From Promethearchaeota archaeon (GTDB lineage: Archaea > Asgardarchaeota > Lokiarchaeia > Sigynarchaeales > SOKP01), in contig JAHLWT010000207.1 in the NCBI GenBank assembly GCA_019057775.1, forward strand, positions 1 through 64,000: a stretch of 64,000 bases of DNA. Reading direction: 5' to 3'. A program made the translations under genes and the position numbers. Of the stretch, positions 36,308 through 46,330 are shown in pieces; the first letter of the stretch is position 1, and the number at the start of each line of letters is the position of its first letter. The notes below the pieces were generated by a model. The model worked only from the letters and a program-made list of their open reading frames with translations, ran no database searches and was not told the DNA's origin.

Positions 36308-39300
36308 ATGAAATTTCATTTTTCTAGTGCTAAAGGTAAAAAAAAAGGAATTTCCATCTTAGTTTCAGTTATAGTCTTTCTTATTTTTGTAAATCTGAAT
36401 AATTTTTCAAACTCGACTTTAGATACGTCTATTGGAGAACAAAACGCGGATTCATTTTCAGATTTAAATAAAATTAAAGAGCCGAAGGTAGCCGCAAATG
36501 AGCCAAATGGAAAACCATTACTAGTTTATCAACACTCTACGATAACCAAAACTTTCTATCCTTTTTCTTTACCATATGATATAAGTTTCACCTTAGTAGA
36601 AGGATGGACTTCAAAAAATGTTACTATAAGTTATGATGGAGTAGCTCATAAGAAGAATTGGGTTGTAAATGGTTCTTTTGATGAAGGGGAGACTCCGTGG
36701 GTATATAATAGTTCTAATTCGGCAATTACTAATATGTCTTGGCAACCCACATACGTGGAAATAAAGGTTATTTCTCAACCTCAAGATATTCCTAAAGGAT
36801 CTTCTGGATATTTCGAACAAAATTTTACTATCCCAGAAACACTAACATCCGATACATTAGTAACTTTATCTACGAATTATAAATATAGAATAACAGGGGG
36901 AATAGGAGTACCATCTAGAAATATTAGTGCTTTTATTTCTATTAATATCGGAGGTATTGAGAAAAATAAGTCTATAAGTTTTTCTAATTTAGTTGAAGGA
37001 TCAGCGAATTGGAATCCGATGACTTTACCCTATTATATGTCCGAAGTTGGTCAACAGCTTCCTGGTAATATTACAATACGGGCAGGAGTATTTGTAGATA
37101 ACATAACCGATACTCCAAATAAAGACCAATTCCTATCTCTTGATGATATTCAATTTACAGTGTGGACCAAACCTAACCTGCCAAATTTATTAATTGCTAA
37201 TGATACAGATGATGTTTTTTTTTATAATGTTTATAATTATACTAACAGTTCATATGGTGAGGGGAGCGCATTTATAGATGAATCAATTAGGTATAGCGAA
37301 GATACTGAAATAGTTTTCACAATTTTAAAAAATAGTACATTCACAGAGGATTTTAAAATAGATAACATTACTATTGCATCAGAAGCAGTTAAAATTTTTA
37401 ATACTACTGCGGGAGGGAAAGAAAGTAGTCAATATACTAATGGTATTAACATAAACTGGCAAACAGAATGCTCTATTGACCTCCTTCATTATACTTATTT
37501 ACATAACTGGGCTGAGATAAATAAACCCAATGACTGGAATATCACTTCTGTTTTGTATGGATCTTACACAGATTATATAGCAAATTGCACGGGAACAGGA
37601 CTTGGTTCTGAAAAATTAATAATACCTGAAGAGATTTTTAGTTCTGGAACATGGACTCTTAAAGCTAATAGTCAGAACTATATTTCTAATGGGAGTCTCG
37701 TTGTTGGTCCTACTTATAATGAAAAATCAAATATAACCATGGGAGAGCCTTATCGGATAAACGTTGGTTTATATCATACTCTTGATTTGACAAATACACA
37801 AATAAATTGTACTATTGAATATCCCAATGGTACAATATTCTATCAAAACACTAGTATACCCAATTCAAATGAGATGAATTTTGGCACTCACACTGTTGGA
37901 AAAAATATGACTGTTGGGACCTATCAAGTACTATTAGAATGGACAAATAATCAAACTTATTTAAGTAGGGATAAAGTGGGATTCTTACAATTTGAATTTG
38001 ATGTGTGGCATCATACAAATCTTACAGCGGTAAATCCTCTTGAAGTGAAGGTTTCGGGAGAACCATATCTAATGAAAGTGAATTTCACCGATTATGACTC
38101 TAATACATACATCGATTTTGCTACAGTAACGTTTATTTCTATTAATAGCACTGGTCACCTGATGTCTTTTGGAACAATGATTTATTTTGGTTCTGGGTTT
38201 TATGTTTATGATTTGGATTTAAGTGATTTAGAATTAGGGGATTATTACTTTTTTTTTAATACTACAAATAGATATTATGAAAATCAATCTATAAGGAATT
38301 TAATTAATTTAACAATTATTTCACAACCATTAACTTTAGAGGTTCCCCATGAGGTTATAAATGTGGATGCTAATAGCTATGCAACTTGCTATATAAATGT
38401 CACAGGATCAATTACTGGAACTTTAATACCAGGTGCTATTAATATAACTACTGATTGGTACAAAAATTTTACAGTAACAGGTAATGATATTGCCGGTAAT
38501 GGTATTGTCTATCTCAATTTCTCGACATATCAAGTACCCACACAAGGCATTGTTGAAACTTTTACAGTTACTATCTTTGCCAACAAAACTAATTTTGGGA
38601 GTACTTCTGCTTTTATATCATTAACCGTAAATCCTATACCAGCTATCGTTAACGTAAATGAAACAATTATTGATGCGTATCTGAATAGTAGTTTCTCATT
38701 GAAAATTAATTATACCATTGAAAGCTCCGATGAAATTATTCAAGATGCTGCGCTAAATGTTATTTGGGCATCAACTTTTAATGTTTTACCGGTTGTTGAT
38801 GGCTATTTCATAAATTTTTCGACAACAAATCTTTCTTTAGAGATCTATTCAATATTTTTTCAATTAAGTCATCCTGGATATGAGACTGGTTACAGTAGCG
38901 TGTATGTGAATATCTTGCCAAAATCAACATACGTGGAGATTTTTTTAGACCAAGTCGATAAAACATCTGACAAGACCTTAACAATGCCTTGGAATAATCC
39001 TCTAAATATTACCATTTTATACAAGGAGTCAATATCAAATCAATTTATTTCAGGTGCTTCAATAGAATTAAATGGAGCAGGTTTGTCAGAATTAATACCG
39101 CAAATTCAACAACAGTATACTTTAATTTTAAATCAAGGTGAATTACCAATTGGAATTCATTTCTTAACGATTACTTCTCAGAAAGAAAATTATGATAGAG
39201 TTCCTATCATTCTTAGAATAACCGTGGAGCAAATTGAGGTTCAAGTCGATACACTTGAGTTCAATGGTACTATAGATGTATTTGCGGGAGCTTCACAAAA

Positions 39301-40714
39301 AATTAGTTTTTTTATTAGTGAAGCAGGATCTGGAAGCGGCATTGAAAATGCTGATGTAACGTATTCATGGAATTTCCAATTTGGGAGTCTGTTTGAAAAC
39401 ATGGGAAATGGCATTTATGAGGCTAATTTAAGTATTCCGAGCAGTGCTCTAGGGGCTTATACTATCGAAATCATTATTAGAAATGAAGAAGCACAATATA
39501 GAGATCGGAATTTTCTAGTAAACATTTATGTTTCGAAAATTGAGATTCAAGCCTATACTCTTGATTTCAACGGTACTTTAGATTTATTTACGGGAGACTC
39601 ACAACTAATTAGAATTTTTCTTGGTGAAGCGGGAAGTGAAAGTGGAATAGAAGGAGCAAATGTAACATATTCATGGGATTTCGCGGATGGAGTTCAGTTT
39701 GAAAACATGGGAAATGGAATTTATGAGGCTGAAATAAGCATTCCAAACAGTGCTCTAGGGGCTTATTCTGTCGAAATTTTTATTAGAAATGAAGAATTAC
39801 AATATAGAGATCGGAATTTTCTAGTAAATATTTATGTTTCACAAAAAACTACTCCTAACTACACCATTTGGGTAATAGTTATTGCTCTTCTATCTGTCAT
39901 TGGAGTTTTAAGTACTTTAAGTGTAAGAAGCTATGTAATTCTACCACGTAAGAGGAAAAAAGAAAGAATTTTTCAAAATACTATCCAAGTTTTTAAAGAT
40001 GTAAAAAATATTCAATCTGTAATGCTTATTCAAAGAAATAGCGGAATGCCGTTTTTCAATAAAAATTATGCCAATTTTGATACCAGAGATAATTCTCTCC
40101 TTTCTGGTTTTATTCAAGCAATTACGATATTTGGCGAACAAATGATTAATGGCGCGATCTCAGAAGATCCTAAGAAAAAAAGTAAAGAAATATATTCTAA
40201 AAATATTATAGAATTGAATTTCAAATATTTCCATTTACTTATATGTGATTATCAATCTGTAAGATCTCTATTAATTCTAAGGGAACATTCATCTGAAAGA
40301 CTAAAGAGGCAATTTTATTTGTTATCAGTTGAAATTGATGCCAAATTAGGGAATAAAATAGAAAATTTTAGCGGTAATTTGACAGAATTTGAGTCTAATG
40401 TTGATATTCTATTGAATGAATTCCTATCCCTATATTATTCAGAACCGTACAGATTAATTAAGGATGCATCGTATATGCAATTCCTTAAAAAGAGTAGAGA
40501 ATTAAAATCAATTGAAGCGCGTATCCTCAATGTTATTATTGCAAGAACTAAACTTGAGAAGGAGTTTACGTTAAACAACATTGTTGAAGAAATCGATGAG
40601 AAAAACGTAGACGCAATTTATGGTGGTCTCCATACATTAGTCGCAAGGAATATTATTGTTCCGATCCATTATAAAAAGAAAGATTCACACCCTCTCTTAG
40701 GTGGATTTAAATAA
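36308..40714 (+). CDS. 1,468-residue surface protein with Ig-like repeats, one membrane helix and a longin-like cytoplasmic domain
   Basis: Signal/anchor helix at residues about 15-33, then about 1,150 residues of beta-rich ectodomain with dozens of N-x-S/T sequons and Ig-like repeats. The last two repeats (about 978-1075 and 1077-1177) are nearly identical, sharing FENMGNGIYEA, SALGAY and QYRDRNFLVNIYVS. A single membrane helix near 1185-1205 is followed by RKRKKER and a cytosolic part of about 255 residues. Residues about 1230-1385 read like a longin-type fold (SVMLIQRNSGMPFFNKNY, a helix with LLSGFIQAITIFGEQM, then FHLLICDY), followed by a helical/wHTH-like end. The longin assignment is inference from pattern. 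Likely couples an adhesive or sensing surface to the internal GTPase/trafficking machinery. Confidence 0.75.
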   Translation: MKFHFSSAKGKKKGISILVSVIVFLIFVNLNNFSNSTLDTSIGEQNADSFSDLNKIKEPKVAANEPNGKPLLVYQHSTITKTFYPFSLPYDISFTLVEGWTSKNVTISYDGVAHKKNWVVNGSFDEGETPWVYNSSNSAITNMSWQPTYVEIKVISQPQDIPKGSSGYFEQNFTIPETLTSDTLVTLSTNYKYRITGGIGVPSRNISAFISINIGGIEKNKSISFSNLVEGSANWNPMTLPYYMSEVGQQLPGNITIRAGVFVDNITDTPNKDQFLSLDDIQFTVWTKPNLPNLLIANDTDDVFFYNVYNYTNSSYGEGSAFIDESIRYSEDTEIVFTILKNSTFTEDFKIDNITIASEAVKIFNTTAGGKESSQYTNGININWQTECSIDLLHYTYLHNWAEINKPNDWNITSVLYGSYTDYIANCTGTGLGSEKLIIPEEIFSSGTWTLKANSQNYISNGSLVVGPTYNEKSNITMGEPYRINVGLYHTLDLTNTQINCTIEYPNGTIFYQNTSIPNSNEMNFGTHTVGKNMTVGTYQVLLEWTNNQTYLSRDKVGFLQFEFDVWHHTNLTAVNPLEVKVSGEPYLMKVNFTDYDSNTYIDFATVTFISINSTGHLMSFGTMIYFGSGFYVYDLDLSDLELGDYYFFFNTTNRYYENQSIRNLINLTIISQPLTLEVPHEVINVDANSYATCYINVTGSITGTLIPGAINITTDWYKNFTVTGNDIAGNGIVYLNFSTYQVPTQGIVETFTVTIFANKTNFGSTSAFISLTVNPIPAIVNVNETIIDAYLNSSFSLKINYTIESSDEIIQDAALNVIWASTFNVLPVVDGYFINFSTTNLSLEIYSIFFQLSHPGYETGYSSVYVNILPKSTYVEIFLDQVDKTSDKTLTMPWNNPLNITILYKESISNQFISGASIELNGAGLSELIPQIQQQYTLILNQGELPIGIHFLTITSQKENYDRVPIILRITVEQIEVQVDTLEFNGTIDVFAGASQKISFFISEAGSGSGIENADVTYSWNFQFGSLFENMGNGIYEANLSIPSSALGAYTIEIIIRNEEAQYRDRNFLVNIYVSKIEIQAYTLDFNGTLDLFTGDSQLIRIFLGEAGSESGIEGANVTYSWDFADGVQFENMGNGIYEAEISIPNSALGAYSVEIFIRNEELQYRDRNFLVNIYVSQKTTPNYTIWVIVIALLSVIGVLSTLSVRSYVILPRKRKKERIFQNTIQVFKDVKNIQSVMLIQRNSGMPFFNKNYANFDTRDNSLLSGFIQAITIFGEQMINGAISEDPKKKSKEIYSKNIIELNFKYFHLLICDYQSVRSLLILREHSSERLKRQFYLLSVEIDAKLGNKIENFSGNLTEFESNVDILLNEFLSLYYSEPYRLIKDASYMQFLKKSRELKSIEARILNVIIARTKLEKEFTLNNIVEEIDEKNVDAIYGGLHTLVARNIIVPIHYKKKDSHPLLGGFK

Positions 40715-40749
40715 TTTTAAACTAATTTCAAGATCTATGGTATATCTTC

Positions 40750-41520
40750 CTATTTAAAACCCTCACAGAATGATTCTGCATTTATAGGTAAAACGTTATG
40801 GTTGTAACCGCCCTCTAATAAAGCGTATCGACGCCCATTACATAACTTATTAGAATAAGTTTTCATTAGATTTCCTAATTCATAATAATCTTCTGGGTAT
40901 AAAAGGTGACCCCAATCCTCTATACCTTGATCGAAACCAGCACTTGCAGCAATTATATCTATATCTTTTAGATTTCCCATGCAAGATCTAACTTCTTCAA
41001 TATAACTCGTACGCCCACTTGAATCGGGGTTAAGTAGTTTTACTCTAAATTCATCATCTCTATTTGTAAGAATATTTACATTTCCGTCACCGAAATGTAA
41101 GTCGAAATCTAAAACAAATGCGGTTTTAATTTTATTTTCTGAAAATAGTTTTAATAAACTTATACTCATATTATTAAAATAACAGAAGCCCCAACAAGAA
41201 TTAGCAGAAGCGTGATGACCAGGTGGTCTAATCACTGCAAAAGTAGGATTATTGTTATAACCCTCTTCAGCAGCTAAAATTGCACCACCAGCAGCTAAAG
41301 CCGATAATTCAAATAAAAGCTTATCATTCTTAATATATTGGAAATGTCTTGATGAATGAGCTCTTAGGATATCTTCTTCTGTAGCTGGATTTGGACTTAT
41401 TATCTGAGAATCTTCTTTTTGAGACAAGGTTTTCATAATACCTTCTAAACGCCCCGGTGAAGCTGCGGGATCACCAGCATACTCAGAGTTGTAATATCTT
41501 TTACTAAAGACAATTTTCAT
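40750..41520 (-). CDS. histone deacetylase-family (HDAC/AcuC-like) amidohydrolase
   Basis: 256 residues with zinc-dependent deacetylase signatures: PGRLEGIMKTL, AVIRPPGHHASANSCWGFCYFNN with the catalytic His pair, DFDLHFGDGN with zinc ligands Asp and His, AASAGFDQGIEDWG with the third ligand, and LEGGYN. Shorter than eukaryotic HDACs (about 370), comparable to archaeal/bacterial forms. May act on acetylated proteins or acetylpolyamines. Convergent with the surface-protein gene. Confidence 0.85.
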   Translation of the reverse strand: MKIVFSKRYYNSEYAGDPAASPGRLEGIMKTLSQKEDSQIISPNPATEEDILRAHSSRHFQYIKNDKLLFELSALAAGGAILAAEEGYNNNPTFAVIRPPGHHASANSCWGFCYFNNMSISLLKLFSENKIKTAFVLDFDLHFGDGNVNILTNRDDEFRVKLLNPDSSGRTSYIEEVRSCMGNLKDIDIIAASAGFDQGIEDWGHLLYPEDYYELGNLMKTYSNKLCNGRRYALLEGGYNHNVLPINAESFCEGFK

Positions 41521-41609
41521 TATAATTTTACTCTTTTTTGATATTTGATATGATATAATAAACTAATATAAATATCTAATTAAAATTAAAAATAAATTGT
41601 GTTAAAAAT

Positions 41610-42554
41610 TTATAGACGCTTACTAAGTATATCAATCATATCCTTTGTCATTGATTCTAGATTAAAACTCGGTTCCCATCCCCATTCTTCACGAGCAAGA
41701 GAATCATCAATTGATTTTGGCCAAGAATCTGCAATTTCTTGTCTAAAATCTAGTTTATAGTCTATTTCAAATTCAGGTATATGCTTCTTAATTTCAGCAG
41801 CTATCTCTCCTGCTGAAAAACTCATACCAGTTATATTGTAAACGCGTCTTTTTAGTTTTGAATTATCTGCTTCTAATAAGTCGAAAAAGCATTTATTACA
41901 ATCCGGCATATACATCATAGGTAATACCGTATCCTCTCTCAAAAAGCAAGTGTAACTTTTCTTTTTAATAGCTTTATAAAAAATCTCTACAGCATAATCA
42001 GTGGTCCCTCCTCCGGGTAACGTTTCACTGCTAATTATTCCAGGTAGTCTCATCGATCTAATATCTAAATTATATTTTTTATAGTAATATTCTACCAATA
42101 ATTCACCTGCAACTTTAGAAATTCCGTACATCGTTGTAGGTTGGAGCACTGTTGTGTTTGGTGTATTTTCTCTCGGTGTAGTAGGGCCAAACGCTGCTAT
42201 AGAACTTGGCCAGATTATCCTATCTACTTTATAATTTCTACCTGCTTCTAAAACATTCATTAAGCCATTAATATTAATATCCCATGCGGTTTGGGGCATT
42301 TTTTCTCCGGTAGCGCTTAATATCGACGCCATGTGAAAAATTGTATCAATTTCATATTCATAGAGAACTCTCGAGAGGCTTTCCTTGTCTAATGCATCTA
42401 AATAAATTACCGGTCCTGAATTTTTTATCTCAGTTGGAAGTGGAGTCTTTCTCCCCGTTGCTATGACATTATCATTACCATACTTCTTTCTTAAAGCCGG
42501 AACTAATTCACTCCCAATCTGTCCTGCAGCACCTATTACAAGAATCCTTCTCAA
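41610..42554 (-). CDS. NAD-dependent L-threonine 3-dehydrogenase, GalE-type SDR
   Basis: 314-residue extended SDR: VIGAAGQIGSELVPALRKKYG dinucleotide fold, FHMASILSATGE, WPSSIAAFG, YGISK catalytic Tyr/Lys and PGGGTTDYAVEIFYKA, the last being diagnostic of the GalE-like threonine dehydrogenases rather than sugar epimerases. Makes 2-amino-3-oxobutyrate. The kbl gene, coding for the next enzyme, starts divergently 180 bp away. Start at ATG 42554. Confidence 0.85.
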   Translation of the reverse strand: MRRILVIGAAGQIGSELVPALRKKYGNDNVIATGRKTPLPTEIKNSGPVIYLDALDKESLSRVLYEYEIDTIFHMASILSATGEKMPQTAWDININGLMNVLEAGRNYKVDRIIWPSSIAAFGPTTPRENTPNTTVLQPTTMYGISKVAGELLVEYYYKKYNLDIRSMRLPGIISSETLPGGGTTDYAVEIFYKAIKKKSYTCFLREDTVLPMMYMPDCNKCFFDLLEADNSKLKRRVYNITGMSFSAGEIAAEIKKHIPEFEIDYKLDFRQEIADSWPKSIDDSLAREEWGWEPSFNLESMTKDMIDILSKRL

Positions 42555-42733
42555 ATTTATCAGCTCTACTTTAAAAATTTTTAGTATTATTCATAATTCA
42601 ATCAAGTAAAAAAGGTTTTTCCAATTAATCCCATTTTCAACCCATCTATCCCATTAAGGAAAAACTAATATATTTTTTTAAATACCTTTAAATTATTAAT
42701 TTTCTCTATAAAATCAAAACAATAAATGGTGTT
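42555..42733. promoter_or_regulatory. shared divergent promoter region of the threonine-degradation pair
   Basis: 179-bp A/T-rich region between the dehydrogenase and kbl starts. TATA-like TTTTTTTAAATA near 42674-42686 suits the kbl direction. Joint control is likely because the two enzymes act in sequence; no operator dyad is obvious. Confidence 0.4.
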
Positions 42734-43924
42734 ATGATGAAAAGAAATCCTGATGCGTTCCTTAAGGAGGAAATGACTGAATTAAGGAACAAAAATTTAG
42801 AATGGATTATACGATATCTGGAAAAAGGCTCACAACCACATTCAAAAGTTGATGGAAAAGACGTGCTAATGCTGAATACTAATAATTATCTTGGCTTAGC
42901 GACTCATCCAAAAATAATTCAAGCCACAATTGATGCGACTAAAAAATATGGAGCGGGTGCAGGCGCAGTTCCAGTTATAGCTGGTTCTTTTGATTTAACT
43001 CGAGAATTTCAAGAAAAATTCGCCAAATTTAAAGAAGTCGAAGCTTCAATTTTATGCCAAACAGGATTCGCAGTTAACTCTGGTTTAATTCCCATGTTAG
43101 TTGGAAAACCTGACATTGTAGTATCAGATGAATTAAACCATGGATCTATTATTGATGGAGTGCGATTATCCGGCGCTAAAAGGATCATCTATAAGCATCG
43201 TGATATATCAGATTTAGAATCTCAGTTAAAAGCAGCGGAAAAAGTAGGGCCTAGAAGAATTTGCATTATAACTGATGGTGTATTCAGTATGGATGGTGAT
43301 ATGGCACCAATGGATAAGATAGTAAAAGTTGCAGAAGATTTTGGTGCGATGATCTTCGTGGATGATTGCCATGGAGAAGGTGTGTTAGGTGAAGGTCGTG
43401 GAATAGTAGCACATTTTAACTTACAAGGAAAAGTACATGTAGAAGGAGGTTCAATGAGTAAAGGATTTGGTGTTTTTGGTGGAACTGTAGCAGGATCGCA
43501 AGCGTTAATAGAGTTTTGCGCTAATAAAAGTAGAACATATTTATTAAGTACAGCTCATCCACCTGGGATAGTAGCAGCAAATATAGCTTCTATCGAAGTT
43601 GTTGAAACTGAACCAGAACATGTGAAAAAAGTTTGGGAAAACACTAATTACTTTAAAAAGGAAGTTCAGAGCATGGGTTATGATACTGGAAGATCAGAGA
43701 CTCCAATCATTCCATTAATAATTGGTGACCCTGGTAAAGCTCAAGAACTCGCTCGAATCCTCTTTGAAGAAGAAAATGTATATGGTACACCAATAGTATT
43801 TCCGATGGTAGCAAGAGAACTTTCTCGAATTCGCGTTCAGATGAATGCACTTCTTACTAAAGAAGATCTAACTACAGCTTTAAGCGCAATAGAAAAAGTA
43901 GGAAAAAAATTAAGTATAATATAA
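42734..43924 (+). CDS. kbl: glycine C-acetyltransferase (2-amino-3-ketobutyrate CoA ligase)
   Basis: 396-residue alpha-oxoamine synthase: NTNNYLGLATHPKI, YGAGAGAVPVIAGSFDL, DDCHGEGVLGEGRGI and the PLP-lysine segment GGSMSKGFGVFGG (K243). The length equals that of KBL. Splits 2-amino-3-oxobutyrate with CoA into glycine and acetyl-CoA. Divergent partner of the threonine dehydrogenase gene. ATG 42734 is followed directly by a second ATG. Confidence 0.9.
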   Translation: MMKRNPDAFLKEEMTELRNKNLEWIIRYLEKGSQPHSKVDGKDVLMLNTNNYLGLATHPKIIQATIDATKKYGAGAGAVPVIAGSFDLTREFQEKFAKFKEVEASILCQTGFAVNSGLIPMLVGKPDIVVSDELNHGSIIDGVRLSGAKRIIYKHRDISDLESQLKAAEKVGPRRICIITDGVFSMDGDMAPMDKIVKVAEDFGAMIFVDDCHGEGVLGEGRGIVAHFNLQGKVHVEGGSMSKGFGVFGGTVAGSQALIEFCANKSRTYLLSTAHPPGIVAANIASIEVVETEPEHVKKVWENTNYFKKEVQSMGYDTGRSETPIIPLIIGDPGKAQELARILFEEENVYGTPIVFPMVARELSRIRVQMNALLTKEDLTTALSAIEKVGKKLSII

Positions 43925-43954
43925 TTATAAATTTTTTTTATTTAGTTCTTTTTT

Positions 43955-44539
43955 TTAAAGTGGTTTAGCTAAAATTGCTTTAACTCGTAATTGATCAAAT
44001 AAACTTGTGGTCATTGGTTTAATTAAGCAAACCGTATCTGCTCCTCTTCCAGTACCGCCTACGCATATTACGTCTTTGTTTAGGTCCTGGATTAATCCAC
44101 CATCACTAGCCATGAGAGCAATTTCCATGCATACTTTCATTCCTTGGCAAAAATTAGTTCTGAGGTATTTCGCTAAAATTTCAACAGGCCCCCATTGTTT
44201 TAATGAGATTCTCATGCTTCGTTCTACTCCACCAAAGGCGTGAGTTGTAGAAAAAACCTTAAATCCTTTCTGATGTAGACTTTCTCTTAAATCCTCTGGG
44301 AAAGATTGCCTCTTTTCAATCCCACCAAAATAATATGTATGTGTAATAATAACAATATTGTATTGGTTTGGATCAAATAATTCCGAAGCTTTTTTAGCAG
44401 TTGTTCCTGTTGTACTGGCTATTACAATATCTTTTATACCAAACTGGTCAGCATATTTCTTTGCGATTTCCAAAGCTTTATCAGTATTTTGTGGTCCTCC
44501 CTTCTCAAAATATGTTACTTCCAGATTTAAATCTCCCAT
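43955..44539 (-). CDS. pyruvate kinase alpha/beta-domain-like protein
   Basis: About 195 residues resembling the C-terminal (alpha/beta) domain of pyruvate kinase as a stand-alone protein: ALEIAKKYADQFGIKDIVIASTTGTTAKKASELF, then VIITHTYYFGG and a final CVGGTGRGADTVCLIKP. No catalytic TIM barrel is present. Such stand-alone domains are found in archaea and bacteria; the ligand and role are unknown. Start at ATG 44539 is favoured; an alternative lies at 44551. Confidence 0.7.
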   Translation of the reverse strand: MGDLNLEVTYFEKGGPQNTDKALEIAKKYADQFGIKDIVIASTTGTTAKKASELFDPNQYNIVIITHTYYFGGIEKRQSFPEDLRESLHQKGFKVFSTTHAFGGVERSMRISLKQWGPVEILAKYLRTNFCQGMKVCMEIALMASDGGLIQDLNKDVICVGGTGRGADTVCLIKPMTTSLFDQLRVKAILAKPL

Positions 44540-44716
44540 AAATTTGTACACCTATTCATTCTTGTTAAATTAAAGATTTGAATAATAATAATTTGCTATT
44601 AAATTTAGATATTTGTTAAGTGAGAGAGATTTTAATAAGGCTCTTATAAAACATAGTTTTATAAAGATAAAAATCCAATACAATTTATTCCAATTTAATA
44701 ATAAATGTGCTAAAAA

Positions 44717-46123
44717 TTGACTGAAAAAGAATTATCAATAAAAGAAAAAGTTCTGTTTTCAACATCAAGCTTCCCTGACCAGTTAACTTACCAAGCTTTT
44801 ACGATTTACGTGTTCACCTTCTATTTTGCTGTAATAGGTCTTACTATGCTTGAAATATGGATTGGTTTTATTCTTTGGGGGATTTGGAACATGTTTAATG
44901 ACCCTCTCTTAGGAGCATTAAGCGAAAGAACTAAACAAAAAGGAAAGCTAGGAAAGAGGAAATTTTATTTAATAATATCGTTTATCCCTTTAGCTTTAAT
45001 GATGGTCCTATTATATACTGTACCTGCTAATTTAGAATTTGCATATTTTATCTTTATTATCTTCACGTTTGAGTTCTTCTACACTATGTTTTCTGTCAAC
45101 ACTAATGCTGTTTTTCCTGAAATGTTTCCAACTGTAAAACAAAGAGCAGACGTAAATATGTTTTTAAAGAGCTTTACTATGATTGCAGTAATTATAGCTT
45201 CACTGGTTCCAACGTTTGTTATCTCTCCATTAGTTCCTGAAACAAGTTCACCCGCGGAAGCTGCAAAAATTCAAGGAATGTATATTACAGCGGGAATAAT
45301 CTTATTCATTATAGTATTGGTTATGTCTATACTTTTCATTTTCTTTTCCGTGAAGGAAAAAGAAGAGGATACATCAATTTTCGAGAAAAGACCTGGATTT
45401 TTTGAATCTTTAAAGATCACTTTTTCAAATAAGACTTTCATTAAATTTACTCTAGGGAATATGCTTATTTGGTATTGCTTTAATCTGATATTAACCGTTT
45501 TTCCTTTATACGCAGTGTATATTCTTGGAATTGGGGAAGGAACTATTATGATAGGGATTACATTAATGGTCGGTCTTCTTTCTGCTGCAATATTTATGCC
45601 AGTACAAATTAGAATTAGAGCTAAATTTGGAAATCGTAAAGGTTTAATGATAGGATTGGGAATTTGGATAATCACCTTATTTCCTTTAATTCTTCTCTCA
45701 GATAATGCGATAAGTAGAACTTTAGCAATGGTTGTATTTTTCACGATTGGTTTTGGATTGTCTGCTGCACTTTTTTATATTGACTTACTTCATGGTGATG
45801 TTATTGATGAAGATGCTCTTAAATTTGGAGTAAAAAGAGCAGCGAGTTATTATGGTGTTAATGCATTTATTCATCGGTTTTCAACAATCCTCGGCATTAC
45901 AACTATAGCTATTATATTTTCAGGGACGGGGTGGAGTAGTTATGAGTCTATTGTTGCTGATCCCGCTTTAAGAGATCTTGGTTTGAAAGCATTAATCTTT
46001 CTATTTCCCGCAATAGCCCTTATAGGTTCAATACTTATTTTTAAAACTTACGGATTACACGGAGAGCGCCTTGAAAAGATGAGGAAGCAAATCGAAGAGC
46101 ATCCTGAATTAAAACCAGAATAA
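44717..46123 (+). CDS. MFS transporter, glycoside-pentoside-hexuronide:cation symporter-like
   Basis: 468 residues, 12 membrane segments. Features of the GPH/MelB family: an early NDPLLGALSERTKQKGKLGKRKFY loop (family pattern NDPxxGxxxDRT..GRfRPw) and, in the second half, FGLSAALFYIDLLHGDVIDEDALKFGVKRAASYYG (family xxDxxDyxxxxtGxR). Probable cation-coupled uptake of a sugar or other small solute. TTG start at 44717. No sugar-metabolism genes are adjacent. Confidence 0.75.
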   Translation: MTEKELSIKEKVLFSTSSFPDQLTYQAFTIYVFTFYFAVIGLTMLEIWIGFILWGIWNMFNDPLLGALSERTKQKGKLGKRKFYLIISFIPLALMMVLLYTVPANLEFAYFIFIIFTFEFFYTMFSVNTNAVFPEMFPTVKQRADVNMFLKSFTMIAVIIASLVPTFVISPLVPETSSPAEAAKIQGMYITAGIILFIIVLVMSILFIFFSVKEKEEDTSIFEKRPGFFESLKITFSNKTFIKFTLGNMLIWYCFNLILTVFPLYAVYILGIGEGTIMIGITLMVGLLSAAIFMPVQIRIRAKFGNRKGLMIGLGIWIITLFPLILLSDNAISRTLAMVVFFTIGFGLSAALFYIDLLHGDVIDEDALKFGVKRAASYYGVNAFIHRFSTILGITTIAIIFSGTGWSSYESIVADPALRDLGLKALIFLFPAIALIGSILIFKTYGLHGERLEKMRKQIEEHPELKPE

Positions 46124-46330
46124 AATTATTTTAATTATTTTAATTTTTTTTATTTTTATTTTTATTTTTTTCTTCTATAATCACATTCAAGTGCATCCTG
46201 AACTTGTTCCTCAATCAATGAAAAATATTTTAAGAAAACGTGAATATGAATTATTAAAAAAAAATGAAGAATTGATTGAGTTTCTTCTATTTTTTGAAAG
46301 TTAAAACGTCTTAAAACGATGGTATGGATA

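Noticed and set aside
46185..46302. 37-codon GTG-started + frame after the MFS gene
   Set aside because: Its first residues HPEL resemble the end of the transporter, but the rest is Lys/Glu/Leu-rich low complexity; evidence is too thin for a gene.
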